In this document: in pieces, positions 23,551 through 34,477 of the stretch | Layout of the letters: the number at the start of each line of letters is the position of its first letter | Position numbering within the stretch: position 1 is the stretch's first letter | Source of the DNA: Diospyros lotus | Taxonomy: Eukaryota > Streptophyta > Magnoliopsida > Ericales > Ebenaceae | Direction: 5' to 3' | NCBI RefSeq assembly: GCF_014633365.1 | Contig: NC_068352.1 | Location: 20,679,310 to 20,743,309 of the forward strand | DNA length: 64,000 nt | The notes under the pieces: generated by a model | Told to the model about the DNA's origin: nothing | Seen by the model: the letters and a program-made list of their open reading frames with translations, nothing else | Database searches by the model: none | Program-made: the position numbers and the translations under genes

Positions 23551-24574
23551 TGAATTAAAATTTTGAGTCACAATTATCACAAATACTTAATCATTAGTTA
23601 AAATGTTAATCAATTATTAGATATTAAAAACTTGAGTAATGCTATTACATAATTGAGTAACAAATGAATTTAATTAAGATTAATGATTATTTAATTTAAT
23701 TTCACACAAGTCAAATATTTCCTCCCGTCCCAATTATTTTCTCATGGAACTTCATAGTTAGCTCAAATCATGAAACTTTCCTTCCAGTCTCATTCTATGA
23801 TAACAAATCAATTAAATGTTAGTTAGATATTTAATATCTTTAGGAACAATAAGATATTCTTTGTCTATATAAAAAAAATCAATTCAAATAAACATAAATT
23901 GTCAATGATTCAACCTTCATCAAAATCCTAATAAATAAGATTAATTCATGGAAAATTTAACGGAATCCAGAAATATAAACAAAAATTAATTCTCCCTTGT
24001 CCAGATTTGGGACAGACATGGATTGCTGCTTGGCCTTGCTTTCGTCCACTGCTAGCTCGCTTGCTGCATCTGTCGAGTGCCTTGCGGATGCTTGCGTGCA
24101 GCTACTGTGTGCGTCACCGAGTCATGCGGCTTCTTGTTGCCTTCTGCTTCCACCTCCTCCGTCTGTTTTCCCTCGTTCTGTCGGTTGAGACTCCTCTTTT
24201 TAATAATAATCCTTCCCGACCGCACGAGTACTTCCCCTCTTTATATTTCTTTAATCTCCTAATCATCTTCTATTTTTTTATTCTTTATCTTTTATCTTCA
24301 ATCTCCTCCAATTGCTTCTCCAATTTTATAATCCTTTTAATCTCAACCTTGATCTCAATCTTCATCCAATTTGATATTATTCTTTTAGGGTCAGATTTGA
24401 TAGCATACATATATATTCTTTCATGGTCAAATTTGATGGCATACATGTATATATATATATATATATTATCTTCCTTAATCTCCATATTCAAGATAGTGTC
24501 CTGTTTGCTGAAACTCTTTCCAAAAACGAGATAAATTAAATTATGATCTTCACTGGAATGATGATAATTCATAA
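23551..24574. other. Unassigned AT-rich stretch
   Basis: It contains pyrimidine-rich sequence (24190-24360) and a TA microsatellite near 24449-24466. A 175-codon frame at 24007-24534 has no recognisable domain and becomes Ile/Phe/Ser low complexity, so I do not treat it as a gene. From about 24506 the sequence belongs to duplication copy A (it matches 31045 onward). Confidence 0.4.
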
Positions 24575-27502
24575 TGTAACGACCCGTTAGTGGGTCTAGG
24601 TGTTATGGGTATTTTAGTTTGCACATTAGAGTTGTTACCTTTATTAATTAATTGTTAAAAATATTATATGAGTTGGTAATGGGGGTAAATTAATGAAAAT
24701 AATATTTGGTGTGAAAAAGTCTCAAAGTTGTGGGCTAAATGGGTTTGGGCCTTATTTGAATTAGACCATTGATAAATAATTAAATCTTAAGTGTAAATGA
24801 ATTGGGTTGAACCCAAATCTCAAGAAAAGCCCATTGGGCCTTAGTTGGATTGGGCTATATATATATTTTGACTTGGGCTTGGGCTATATATATATTTTGA
24901 CTTGGGCTTGGGCTATGGGCATAGAGAATGGTATCTTAATTAAAAAAAAAAAAGATTAAGAAAATGGTAAAATAACCAAAATGGATAAGAGATATGTGAA
25001 GTGTGTGTGTTAGTATGAAGGGCAAATTAGAGAAAATTAAAAGGGAGATGGATTGAAAGGAGTTGGGAGACAAGTCTCCCACATTTTTTCCCTCCTTTTC
25101 TTTCTTCTTACTTTCTTGTTCCCTTCTTCTTCTCCCTCTCCCGATTGTCTCTTCTTCCTCCATTGTTCTTCTTCATTGAAGCTTTAAGTGGAGACTATGG
25201 AATTTTCAATTTCAAGGGGTGTCTTCATCTCTTTGGATTTGCAACCATCTAAGGCAAGTTCCCTTCCTTCTTATTTCATACGCAAGATCTTCTTCTTCTT
25301 CTTCTTCTCCTTATGATTGTGTAAGTTTTTCTTCTCTTGTTTATCTTTTAATGCAAGTTCTTCAACCTTGTTTCCATCTTAGAAGGCTTGTTTCCTTCAT
25401 TTTTAAGTTGTTGCTCTTAAATTCTTATTCTCGGATTCACTGACCATGTTATGTTCTTTGGTCTATAACTCCTTGTGTTTATATCCAAATTGAGATCCGT
25501 TTATTGGGTTGTAAACTAGACATCTTAAGCTTCATTTTAGACACAAGAATCGAATTTTTTGACTAAGATTTGATCATGTTATAGCCTTGTAAATCCCTGC
25601 TAAGATCTGGAAATTTTACTGCTTTCGAGTAAACTGACCTTGTTGTACTCTTTAGGGTATAACTCTCTGTGGTTATATCCGATTCAAGATCCGTTTGTTT
25701 CTATATAAACTAGACTTGATAATATTCATTTGGTAAATTTTTTAGAATTTTTGGCTGTGTTTTAAGCCTACAGTATCCTTGTAAATTCTTGCCCAGAATC
25801 TGAAAATTTTCTGCTCTGTTTTTGAATAATCTGTTCTTGCTTCGGTTTTTTGGGGTATAATGCTCTGTGGTTATATCCAAATTGTGATCCATTTATTTTT
25901 TCTATAAAATAGACTTCATGGGCTTCGATTCGGTATAAGATTTGAAATTTTTGGTTATGATTTGTACCCATAACAACCTTGTTGAATTCTATGTAGAATT
26001 CTGTAAATTACTGTTACAAATTCTGCCTTGTTTCGGTTTTTGTGGAATATCTCCTTGTGGTTATTTCCGATTTCAAATCCAGTTGATGTTCCAGAAACTA
26101 GACTCATTAGGATTTGATTTGGTATATCGTTTGTGGTATTTGACCAAATATTGAGCCCAGATTGGATTTTTGAAAATATGCTTGAAATCTGGAAATTTCT
26201 GAAATATGTTGTTATTCAACTCTTCCTATGTAGTCTATCCTTCCTACGTTTAAAATTATGATTTTTGTATAGTTCTTCCATTGTTTTTTGAATTATTCTT
26301 GATAACCCTCATTGTTGGATAAAAGGGTTTTATTTTCCTTATTTCGATAAATCTTGCAATATTAATTCGTTTTCTTGTTGAACATTGCAAAAATCTAAAT
26401 AGGGTTTTGTGTCACCCTACATTTCTTAAGGAATGACATTTATTCATTAGGGTCTAGTGTCATGCAAGATTTAGTGTTTCTTGCATGTATAAATTTTGAT
26501 TTCTTGCGATTATTATTGAGGTAAAAATATACCGTAAATATTGGTTTGGGCATTTCTATAAGTATGAGTCAATAAATGTATTAAAATTTACCCTGTGATC
26601 ATAAGATAGTGCACACTTTAATTTATGTAATTGTGCATGTTAAGCATGATTTGAGATTTTTCTTAATCATTGAGGATTGACATGAAATGGGGATATGCAT
26701 ATGTGATGCATGATTATACTGATTTGCGCACCTATTATTTTGCGCGACGGCTAAGTCCGTGGATGAGAAAGGATATCCTATGAGCGCTTGACGCGGGTGA
26801 GGTGGCCATCAACCCAGAAGGCGTGGCTCAAATTGTTATCATTTGTTGATGTATTTTCATGATGCATATATATTCATGAATGGATATATATATATATATA
26901 GGCCGTGAGAGCCTTGAGAATTATGCAAAAAAATTCCCTACTATTGGTGCATATGCATGAGCATGGGAACGAGTGCATAATATATGTAATAATCACGGCA
27001 TGGGAAATTAATGTAAACGGAGAACTTATGAGTCGCGTTATACTAATATCTCCTCATAGAGTTGTTTATTCTATCTTGATTATCCCTACCTTTGATTCTA
27101 TATCTCCATGCTTTATAAATACACTTGCTGAGCCTTGTGGCTCACCTTGTTTACTCTCATGTCATTCCAGGTACAAGTAGAGCAGTGGTTGAGGGCGAGC
27201 CCAGTGGGGCTAAAGCCCAGGGTTAGAAGTGTACAGAGACCTTCCAAATTAGATGGTCTATGTTAGCATTTGTGATGAGGGCAAGTGTGAGGAAATTTTA
27301 TGTTGTAAAATTTGTTAGTGCCCTTGTATTTCATTTTGTTTAGACTATGGTCTAAGATGTTGTAAACCTTTATATTAGCTTCCGCTGAGTTTATCTAAGG
27401 ATAGTATTATGGTGTTGTATGTTATTGTTCTATATCACACTTGTGATGACCTCCTTTCGGATATCCTATGCTAGCGGGACTATCCGGTAGTGGGCCACTA
27501 CA
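24575..27502 (+). mobile_element. Solo LTR, Tekay-like gypsy, with TSD CATAA
   Basis: It starts TGTAACGACCCG and ends GGGCCACTACA, flanked by CATAA at 24570-24574 and 27503-27507. No primer site or polypurine tract adjoins it, so it is a solo LTR of 2928 bp. It shares blocks with the LTRs at 51346-53044 and 53216-55255, including AGGGTTTTGTGTCACCC (about 26400) and GGCTCACC...CATTCCAGGT (about 27140-27172). It contains a four-copy array of about 194 bp. Duplicated flanks at 31045-31190 give a related site without the LTR. Confidence 0.9.
25438..26200 (+). repeat. Four tandem ~194 bp repeats inside the solo LTR
   Basis: The landmark TGTGGTTATATCC (with changes) begins at 25474, 25668, 25866 and 26056, spaced 194, 198 and 190 bp. 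Each unit also has GATCCGTTTATT-, ACTAGACTT- and AATCTGGAAATTT-type blocks in the same order. Confidence 0.8.
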
Positions 27503-27750
27503 CATAACCTTTGTATATTAGATATCAAATAAGCGGGTGGTTGGGTCCAACAGATTTTCACTTCCTGAAAATTATGAAGATATTCTTCTAGATCTTTCTT
27601 AATTAATTTGTCACGTGTTCATAAAGAAATGTATAGAAGAATGTTTGGAAAGCCATGGTGACTACAGTCTACAGTAGTGATTGATAACCATCTCCAAACA
27701 TAGAGACGGAGAGAGACTTTGACCGAAGTCTTTTGATTGCGTTTAGTAAA

Positions 27751-27926
27751 CGAATCTTGCTAGATGTACATAAGTTTTGTATATTTTGGGTGATGTACAT
27801 TTTGAGCTACACAAAAAGATATTATGATCAAAATACTCCTTATCTTCATGCGCCTCATGAAAGATGTTATTGGTACACCTTTGTATAGTTCAAAATATAC
27901 ACAAAGGTGTATCAATAGCATTATTC
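27751..27926. mobile_element. MITE with hairpin core, only in copy A
   Basis: It is flanked by TTAGTAAA (27743-27750 and 27927-27934), absent from copies B and C, where the site reads GTTTAGTAAAAAGAA. The ends form an imperfect inverted repeat, GAATNNTGCTANNNNTAC. The right half folds into a hairpin around GGTACACCTTTGTATA and its inverse. A related hairpin without clear ends occurs at about 30310-30356. Confidence 0.7.
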
Positions 27927-28215
27927 TTAGTAAAAAGAAAAATCATCAACTCCAGCCCCATCACGGTCGTGGCCGCCGCCTTCGCTCCTCCATTGCGTCT
28001 CCAACTTCTAGCAAATTCATATATTTTTAATAATTATATTAATATAATTTATTTTTATTAAAATTAATATTTTATAAATTTTATTTGTATTATTCGACAA
28101 CATATTTATTTTAGTATTTTTGTTAAATTTGATAATTTATCAATTTTTTTAAACTAAACACATAATTATATAAATTATAACTTAAATCTAAATACACTTT
28201 CAATTTAAATGTTAG

Positions 28216-29045
28216 TTAACTTTAAAATTTTACATTAAGGGGGAGGGGGTGGTACATGAAAAGTTTTTAAATTTTTAAAAATGTTAGGTTGAGAATCTAC
28301 ATTCTCATATTTGATACAAGTTTTTTAAAAATTAATCATGAGAAAATAATATTCTTAAGATTTATTTTTAATCAATTTTCTCACAAAAATATTTTCATGG
28401 AGAGAGTTGGGAATCTTGAATTTCCATGAATTTAGAAAAGTTTTTAACAAATAAAAAGTCTAAAACACTCCTTACCCTCTTATAATTTCATAGCCCTTTC
28501 ACAATTATCTTTGCCATAACTTGCTTCTTAGAAATATATATATATATATATAATATATACATAATATATTATATAAACATATAATTAAAATGTGTAACAT
28601 ATACACACACTTGTATTCAAACAAACATACATATTATGTATATATACACACACATATATACATAATATGTAAAAAAAATGACGTTTTTTAATTTCTTAAG
28701 AGGTTGTGGATCCCAATATTTTATATACTAGAGAGAATTTATCATTTTTAAACAAAAAAATCAAATAAGGGTAATTTTGGAAAAAAAAAACATGGATTCC
28801 TAAAATATTACATTTAAACCAAACATAAAATGTAAAATTTTCAGAAAAGAATATTCAATATTCCTAAAAATTTTTAAATCTAACAAAATATAGAATTGTA
28901 TAAATTTAGGGAATAAAAAATTCTCAAAAACATTATCAAGAATTATAAATTTTAGAAATTTAAAAATTTCTCCCATATCAAACGCTACCTAAAAGCCATC
29001 TTAAAAGATGGTCAACCAAACACCGTCTTTTAAAAGACGGTGAGC
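28216..29045. mobile_element. AT-rich insertion specific to copy A, MITE-like
   Basis: Copies B and C join directly from TTTAAATATTAGCT to AAACACCATC, whereas copy A has about 830 bp here. It contains TA and CA microsatellites (28530-28670). Its outer parts are roughly inverted (a TTTTTAAATTTTTAAA-type left end and TTTAGAAATTTAAAAATTTC right end with GGTAGCGTTTGATATGGG read on the minus strand). Two short perfect hairpins lie at 28998-29013 and 29021-29041. Confidence 0.5.
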
Positions 29046-29087
29046 CAAACACCCTCTTTATCTTTTCACACATTCATTCTTATGACT

Positions 29088-29759
29088 TAGGGGTGTCAAC
29101 GTTTCGGATTAGTCCGATTCTATAAGAATCCAATGACCGAACCATTTTTAACGGTTTCGAAAAAATAAGAACCGTAGCAGAACCATTACATATATGAAAC
29201 CAAAACATGACCAATCTGTCGCATTGGACCGGTTTCGGTTCTATTCAATTAACATTTAACTTCTAAATATTTTCACAAAATATGAAATTACAAACAAATT
29301 TGTTAATTAAAATAAACTCATAACTTCATTAATACTTCAAATCTTGAAGTAAAAGTAGAACAAAATAATTTATAAACTACTTCATCAAATGAGATTACAT
29401 TGACCATTTAGTATAACAATAGCGCATAAAAGTCTAGAAATAAAAGAGTTCATGAATAACAATAACCAACAACAAAAAAAACATAAATAAATAAAAACTA
29501 GTAGATTAAAATTACAAGTAATAATATATTTATGCGTATGTATATATATATACCCAAAAAATTATAATATATATACAAGTATAATATTGGTTCTGATTCG
29601 GTTCGAACCACGGTTTGAAAAAAAAAATAACCAGTAACCAAACCATATATATTGTTCTTAAATTTTTAGAATAAAAAACTAACCGTTGAACTATAGAACC
29701 AATTCAAAAGGCACGGTTTGATTCAGTTCACCGATATTCGAATTTTTTTGACATCCCTA
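29088..29759. mobile_element. hAT-type MITE with TSD TTATGACT
   Basis: The ends TAGGGGTGTCAA and TTGACATCCCTA are imperfect inverted repeats. The 8 bp duplication TTATGACT (29080-29087, 29760-29767) marks hAT transposition. Copies B and C keep the empty site with a single TTATGACT. Subterminal GGTTCGGTT motifs link it to the elements at 31808 and 34499. No coding capacity. Confidence 0.9.
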
Positions 29760-30150
29760 TTATGACTTTTCAATTTGACATAATTTCCAACTGATCAAAT
29801 TTCCTGCACATTCTAATGCTTCAAATTTCTGAACGTCACACGTGCCTATGTTCTTATATATATAATTACATTTTACGTTTCATAGTTTCTAGTTTGATCC
29901 ATGTTTTTATTAATCGAAAACAGCAATTAGATATGTTCACATGCAGTAATACTTCATAAAATAATCTTGTTCTAGTCAAGGACAGATGGTTAATTTTGAC
30001 ATCTACTGGAGAGAGTTAAATATGCACAAATATAGTTACGTGTAATTTATACAAGTAAAAAAAAAAAAAAAACTCATAGTATATGCAAGAAGAGATCTAG
30101 GCCCTATTATTGCTTAATAAAATAATAAAGCATTATTTGACTGAATGCCC

Positions 30151-30701
30151 GGCATCTATCTATAGATATGTAATATAACACAAAAATAATTTATATTATC
30201 ACCTGATCTACGTTTGAATTATACATTAGTCATCTGCTTGACTATGAATTACCTTAGCGGAATAACTCACACACTTCTATATGTCTCATAAGAGACTTTT
30301 TTGTTATTGATATATTTTTATGTAGTCTAAAATATACATAAAAGTGTATCAATAGCATTTTCAATAAATAATTGAAATCACGATGAAAAACCTAATCAAT
30401 AAAAATCAAGAATTCATAAGAAGTTTCGTCTTAAACCCTAGTTAAATAAAATTAGTTCATAATAGAATTAATGAAATAAAAATAAAATTAAATGAAAAAT
30501 GACAAAGAGAGGTCCCTGCGCCCGCTCCTGTTGCGTCCAATTTTCTCTCTGCCAAATCAATTCTCCTCCAAGTCAATTCTTCAATTTGTTTCAATTTTAT
30601 TTTATTTAATCAAGAAAATCAAGTTTTTGGCATACTTCCTATCCACTGGTTTGTATACTTTGCCAGATACCCTCTAATTTGTCCCTTGATTATGCTTTCA
30701 A
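30151..30701. other. Intergenic AT-rich stretch
   Basis: No gene. It includes a relic of the GGTGTATCAATAGC hairpin seen in the copy A MITE (about 30310-30356). The 61-codon frame at 30492-30677 is not recognisable. Confidence 0.4.
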
Positions 30702-30715
30702 AATACGTAATAGTT

Positions 30716-30960
30716 GCCCGCATCGGTAGTCCAGTTGGTCAAGAAGGGGGCACAAAGTGCCTTTCGTGGTGAATCTTGGACCAAGATCGAGGATCGAGTC
30801 TCGTAAGTGACAGTGTGGGGGGTTCCTTGTGCGTGGTGAGTCCGGGTCTAACCACTATGTCCGGTTAGGTCATCATGATTAACCCTCCATATCCTGTCAG
30901 ACCAGATGTGGAAGCGTCTCAGAATGAGCGATTTCAATTTTTTGGACCAAAGTACACAAT
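30716..30960 (+). mobile_element. tRNA-derived SINE with 14 bp TSD
   Basis: The 245 bp element is flanked by AATACGTAATAGTT (30702-30715, 30961-30974). Its head, GCATCGGTAGTCCAGTTGGTC, resembles a pol III A box and GAGGATCGAGTCTCG a B box, in tRNA-like spacing for plant SINEs. It does not fold as a full tRNA. The 3' end is AATTTTTTGGACCAAAG followed by ACACAAT. Confidence 0.85.
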
Positions 30961-31354
30961 AATACGTAATAGTTATCTACTGATGAGAACCCAGTCAGAG
31001 TCAGTCCATTGGATCTGCCGTCGGAATTAAATACAGTCACAGTCAGTCCTGTTTGCTGAAACTCTTTTCAAAGACGAGATAAATTAAATTATGATCTTCA
31101 CTGGAATTATGAACGTGAAACGTGAAGATCATAAGGGGGTGGTTGGGTCTGACCGATTTTCACTTCCAGAAAATTATGAAGATATTCTTCTAGATCTTTC
31201 TTAATTAATTTGTCACGCGTTCATAAAGAAATGATGAAACCCATGGTGACTACAGCAGTGATTGATAACCAACTCCAAACATAGAGACGGAGAGAGACTT
31301 TGACTGAAGCCTTTTGATTGCGTTTAGTAAAAAGAAGAATCATCAACTCCAGCC

Positions 31355-31601
31355 CCCAAGGCACAGCCAAGTGGTAAACGAGGGAGCTGTAAAAAAGAAT
31401 CATGTTGAAGGCTACTAATATCGGATTAATTTTTAGGAGAGGTAATTTTTTTTGGGATGGTTCTTAGTAAGTTTTAGTGAACGCAATTTCTAATCCTAAT
31501 CATTTGGACATATCTCATGATTTACCTCTCTCGTGATGATCCAAGGACAGGTTCGACGAGGGGTATGAGTGATGACACGTAATCTAAAAAATAAAATAAA
31601 A
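31355..31601 (+). mobile_element. SINE family 2 in copy B, 19 bp TSD
   Basis: It is flanked by AGAATCATCAACTCCAGCC (31336-31354, 31602-31620). The head CCCAAGGCACAGCCAAGTGG contains an A-box-like GCCAAGTGG, and the 3' end is A-rich (AAAAAATAAAATAAA). Copy A keeps a related empty site at 27940-27960. Its B box is not clear, so assignment rests on the long duplication, the A box and the tail. Confidence 0.75.
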
Positions 31602-31786
31602 AGAATCATCAACTCCAGCCTCATCGTCATTGTGGCCGCTGCCTCTAGCTCCTCCATTGTGGCCCCAACTTTTAGCAAATTCATATATTTTTAATAATTA
31701 TATTAATATATTTTTAATAATTATATATAATTTATTAACATGTAATTATAACTATTTTATCAATTGAATATTAATTTATAATTTAG

Positions 31787-33412
31787 TGATGTGGCACCAC
31801 AAAAAATTAGGGGTGTGTAATCGGTTATGACCGAACCGAACCGACCAAAAAATACTAACCGAACCGAATTGAACCGACCAACCCTACTGACCGAACTAAC
31901 TGAAACCGAACTAACCAAAAACTAAACTGAATTAACCGAACCGATAACCGATTATGCAAAATCAGTATAGAAACAAACTATTCTACCAATTTGCAAAAAT
32001 GAAATACAAGAACAGCATATGCAAAAGCAGCAAAACCATTTAGAAATTGAGAGAATACAAATTAATTTGTGCAGAAAAAGGAAATACAAATGAAAGGCAA
32101 AAATATACTGAAACTATCTCACTGAAACTAAGTAACTAACGTCACTGAAATATCAAGAAACTAATCCATAACAAGGAAACGAAGGGGATGGCCGATCATC
32201 ACTGAAAGTCAAAAAAATTGAAAAATTAAAACCCTAACCTAACATCAATACTTATTTGTGTCTGATGGCCGATCATCGTTGGTATGGCCGTATGGGGTCG
32301 ATCGTCCAAGCACAAGGGAAGGAAGAAACAAGGAGACAAAGGGGACGGCAATCGGCGAAGGGAAAGGCGTCGGTCTAGTCGACGAGCTTCGACGCGCACG
32401 TCGTCGTCGCCGATTGCCCTTCCTCTACTTCGGTAGCCGCCCCCATGGCCCAGATCTTGAAATAGCCCTTATCGATCGTCCAAGCACAATGAAAAGAAGA
32501 AACGAAGGCGAGGGATGGTGGGGTGAGGGTTAGGGTTCGATTCGGTTGGGTGTGGGTTTAGTGTTTTGGGGCCACCGGAATCGATCTCGCAGTCTCGCCT
32601 GCGAGTGGGAGGGTAAGAGGAGATAGATAGAGAGAGAGAGAGGGAGAAGGGAAGGGGTGCAGTTTTAGCAGCTATCACAGGTGAGGGTGTGGGGAAAGAG
32701 AGAGAGAGAGAGAGAATTGAGAAGGGGGAGTGAGTGTTGCGGGTCGGGTGGGTTCTGTGTTTTGGGGGTGGGGGGGCGGCTGAACCAGTTAATTCGGTTA
32801 ATCGAATAACCAAAAAGTAGAAATATTACTAACCGAACTGAACCGTTTCATAAAAAAAATCGAACCGAATTAAATTATTTCATTAAAAAAATAGAACCAA
32901 ACAGACCAAATTGGTCGGTTCGGTTTGGTTAGTTCGGTTTAACCGAACTTTTGCTCACCCCTACAAAAAATTACCAGAATACCCCTACGCACTAATTGTC
33001 TCACTTGCCACATGGGTTGCTTGAGAGACTGACACGTGACAAGTCAACAATTCGGAGGGGAGCCCAAAAAATCTTGGGCGGGCCGTAAGACCCATTCCAA
33101 CTTGACCGAGATCCTCGGATATCGTGCCTGCTCATCACGGGTTTTAGTTCGGGTACCCCATAACGGGTCCGTCTATAAAAAACAAGAGTCATCACCAGGT
33201 ATGACCAAGCTCTATAGCTTTCACATTTATTACTACTCATATTTACTTTGTTAATTTGAGCGTCGGAGTCCACCCTGAGGGACCCTAGCCCCGCCACTCC
33301 ATTGTCTTGCAGGTTCTATCACCGAGGTCCAACATCACCAAGTCCGAGGCTCTATTCCCGAGATCCATTCGCAGAAGTGGCACGTGGTGGTCGGTCCCAA
33401 AAATCATTATCA
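31787..33412 (+). mobile_element. Solo LTR (Tat-like gypsy) in copy B, TSD TTTAG, interrupted by hAT
   Basis: It starts TGATGTGGCACCAC, ends CATTATCA, and is flanked by TTTAG (31782-31786 and 33413-33417). About 460 bp remain after removing the nested hAT element (31808-32963). It has a TATA box TCTATAAAAAAC (33172-33183). The GAGCGTCGGAGTCCACCC and CTTGCAGGTTC blocks near 33260-33317 are typical of Tat-type LTR U5 regions. Confidence 0.82.
31808..32963. mobile_element. Non-autonomous hAT element in copy B, TSD CAAAAAAT
   Basis: 1156 bp with ends TAGGGGTG and CACCCCTA and 8 bp duplications CAAAAAAT (31800-31807, 32964-32971). Both subterminal regions are made of CCGAACCGAACC-type repeats, inverted relative to each other. 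The interior has a GC-rich part with repeated GATCGTCCAAGCACAA motifs and GA microsatellites (32630-32710) but no transposase. Confidence 0.9.
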
Positions 33413-34046
33413 TTTAGTTTTATTAAAAATTAATATTTTATAAATTTTATTTATATTATTTAACAACATATATTTATCCAAATATACTGTCAATTTAAAT
33501 ATTAGCTAAACACCATCTTCATCTTTTACACATTCATTCTTATGACTTTTCACTTTGACATAATTTCCAACTCATCAAATTTCCGGCACATTCTAATACT
33601 TCAAATTTCTGCACGTGACGCCTGCCTATGTTCTTATATATATAATTACATCTTACGTTTCAAAGTACTAGTTTGATCCATGTTTTAATTTATTAATCGA
33701 AAACATCAATTAGATATATATTCACATGCAGTAATACTTCATAAAATATCTTGTTCTAGTCAAGGACAGATGGTTAATTTTGACATCTACTGGAGAGAGA
33801 GTTAAATATGCACAAATATAGTTACGTGCAATTTATACAAGTAAAATAAAAAATAAAAAAAAACTCATAGTATATGCAAGGAGAGATCTTTCTTAATTAA
33901 TTTGTCACGCGTTCATAAAGAAATGATGAAACCCATGGTGACTACAGCAGTGATTGATAACCAACTCCAAACATAGAGACGGAGAGAGACTTTGACTGAA
34001 GCCTTTTGATTGCGTTTAGTAAAAAGAAGAATCATCAACTCCAGCC

Positions 34047-34293
34047 CCCAAGGCACAGCCAAGTGGTAAACGAGGGAGCTGTATAAAATAATCATGTTGA
34101 AGGCTACTAATATCGGATTAATTTCTAGGAGAAGTAATTTTTTTTGGGATGGTTCTTGGTAAGTCTAAGTGAATGCAGTTTTTAACCCTAATCATTTGGG
34201 CATATCTCATGATTTACCTCTCTCGTGATGACCCAGAGACGGATTCGATGAGAGACACGAGTGATGACACGTAACCTAAAAAATAAAATAAAA
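34047..34293 (+). mobile_element. SINE family 2 in copy C
   Basis: Duplicate of 31355-31601 with the same 19 bp flanking repeats (34028-34046, 34294-34312). Confidence 0.75.
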
Positions 34294-34477
34294 AGAATCA
34301 TCAACTCCAGCCCCATCGCCATTGTGGCCGCCGCCTCCAACTCCTCCATTTGGCCCCAACTTTTAGCAAATTCATATATTTTTAATAATTATATTAATAT
34401 ATTTTTAATAATTATATATAATTTATTAACATGTAATTGTAACTATTTTATCAATTGAATATTAATTTATAATTTAG

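Larger units (their letters stand above)
24506..30150. repeat. Segmental duplication copy A (interrupted)
   Basis: 24506-24574 plus 27508-27750 match 31045-31330; 27935-28030 matches 31600-31690; 29768-30115 matches 33540-33888 and 36240-36583. Copy A is broken by its own solo LTR (24575-27502), a MITE (27751-27926), an AT-rich insertion (about 28216-29045) and a hAT MITE (29088-29759). It lacks the SINE, solo LTR and hAT element found in copies B and C. Confidence 0.85.
31192..33883. repeat. Tandem duplication unit, copy B
   Basis: The unit starts at AGATCTTTCTTAATT and ends before the next AGATCT at 33884; the same unit repeats at 33884-36577. Lengths are 2692 and 2694 bp. It carries a SINE, a solo LTR and a hAT element at identical places in both copies. 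Confidence 0.93.

Noticed and set aside
24007..24534. 175-codon plus-strand frame
   Set aside because: Ile/Phe/Ser/Leu low complexity, no domain, overlapping a TA microsatellite; the last part is duplicated non-coding DNA.
30716..30800. tRNA gene
   Set aside because: A- and B-box-like motifs are present but no cloverleaf fits, and the 14 bp duplications show a SINE.
31141..31330. Conserved gene exon in the A/B/C duplications
   Set aside because: The matching stretch has no shared open frame with a recognisable domain; it is better described as duplicated intergenic sequence.
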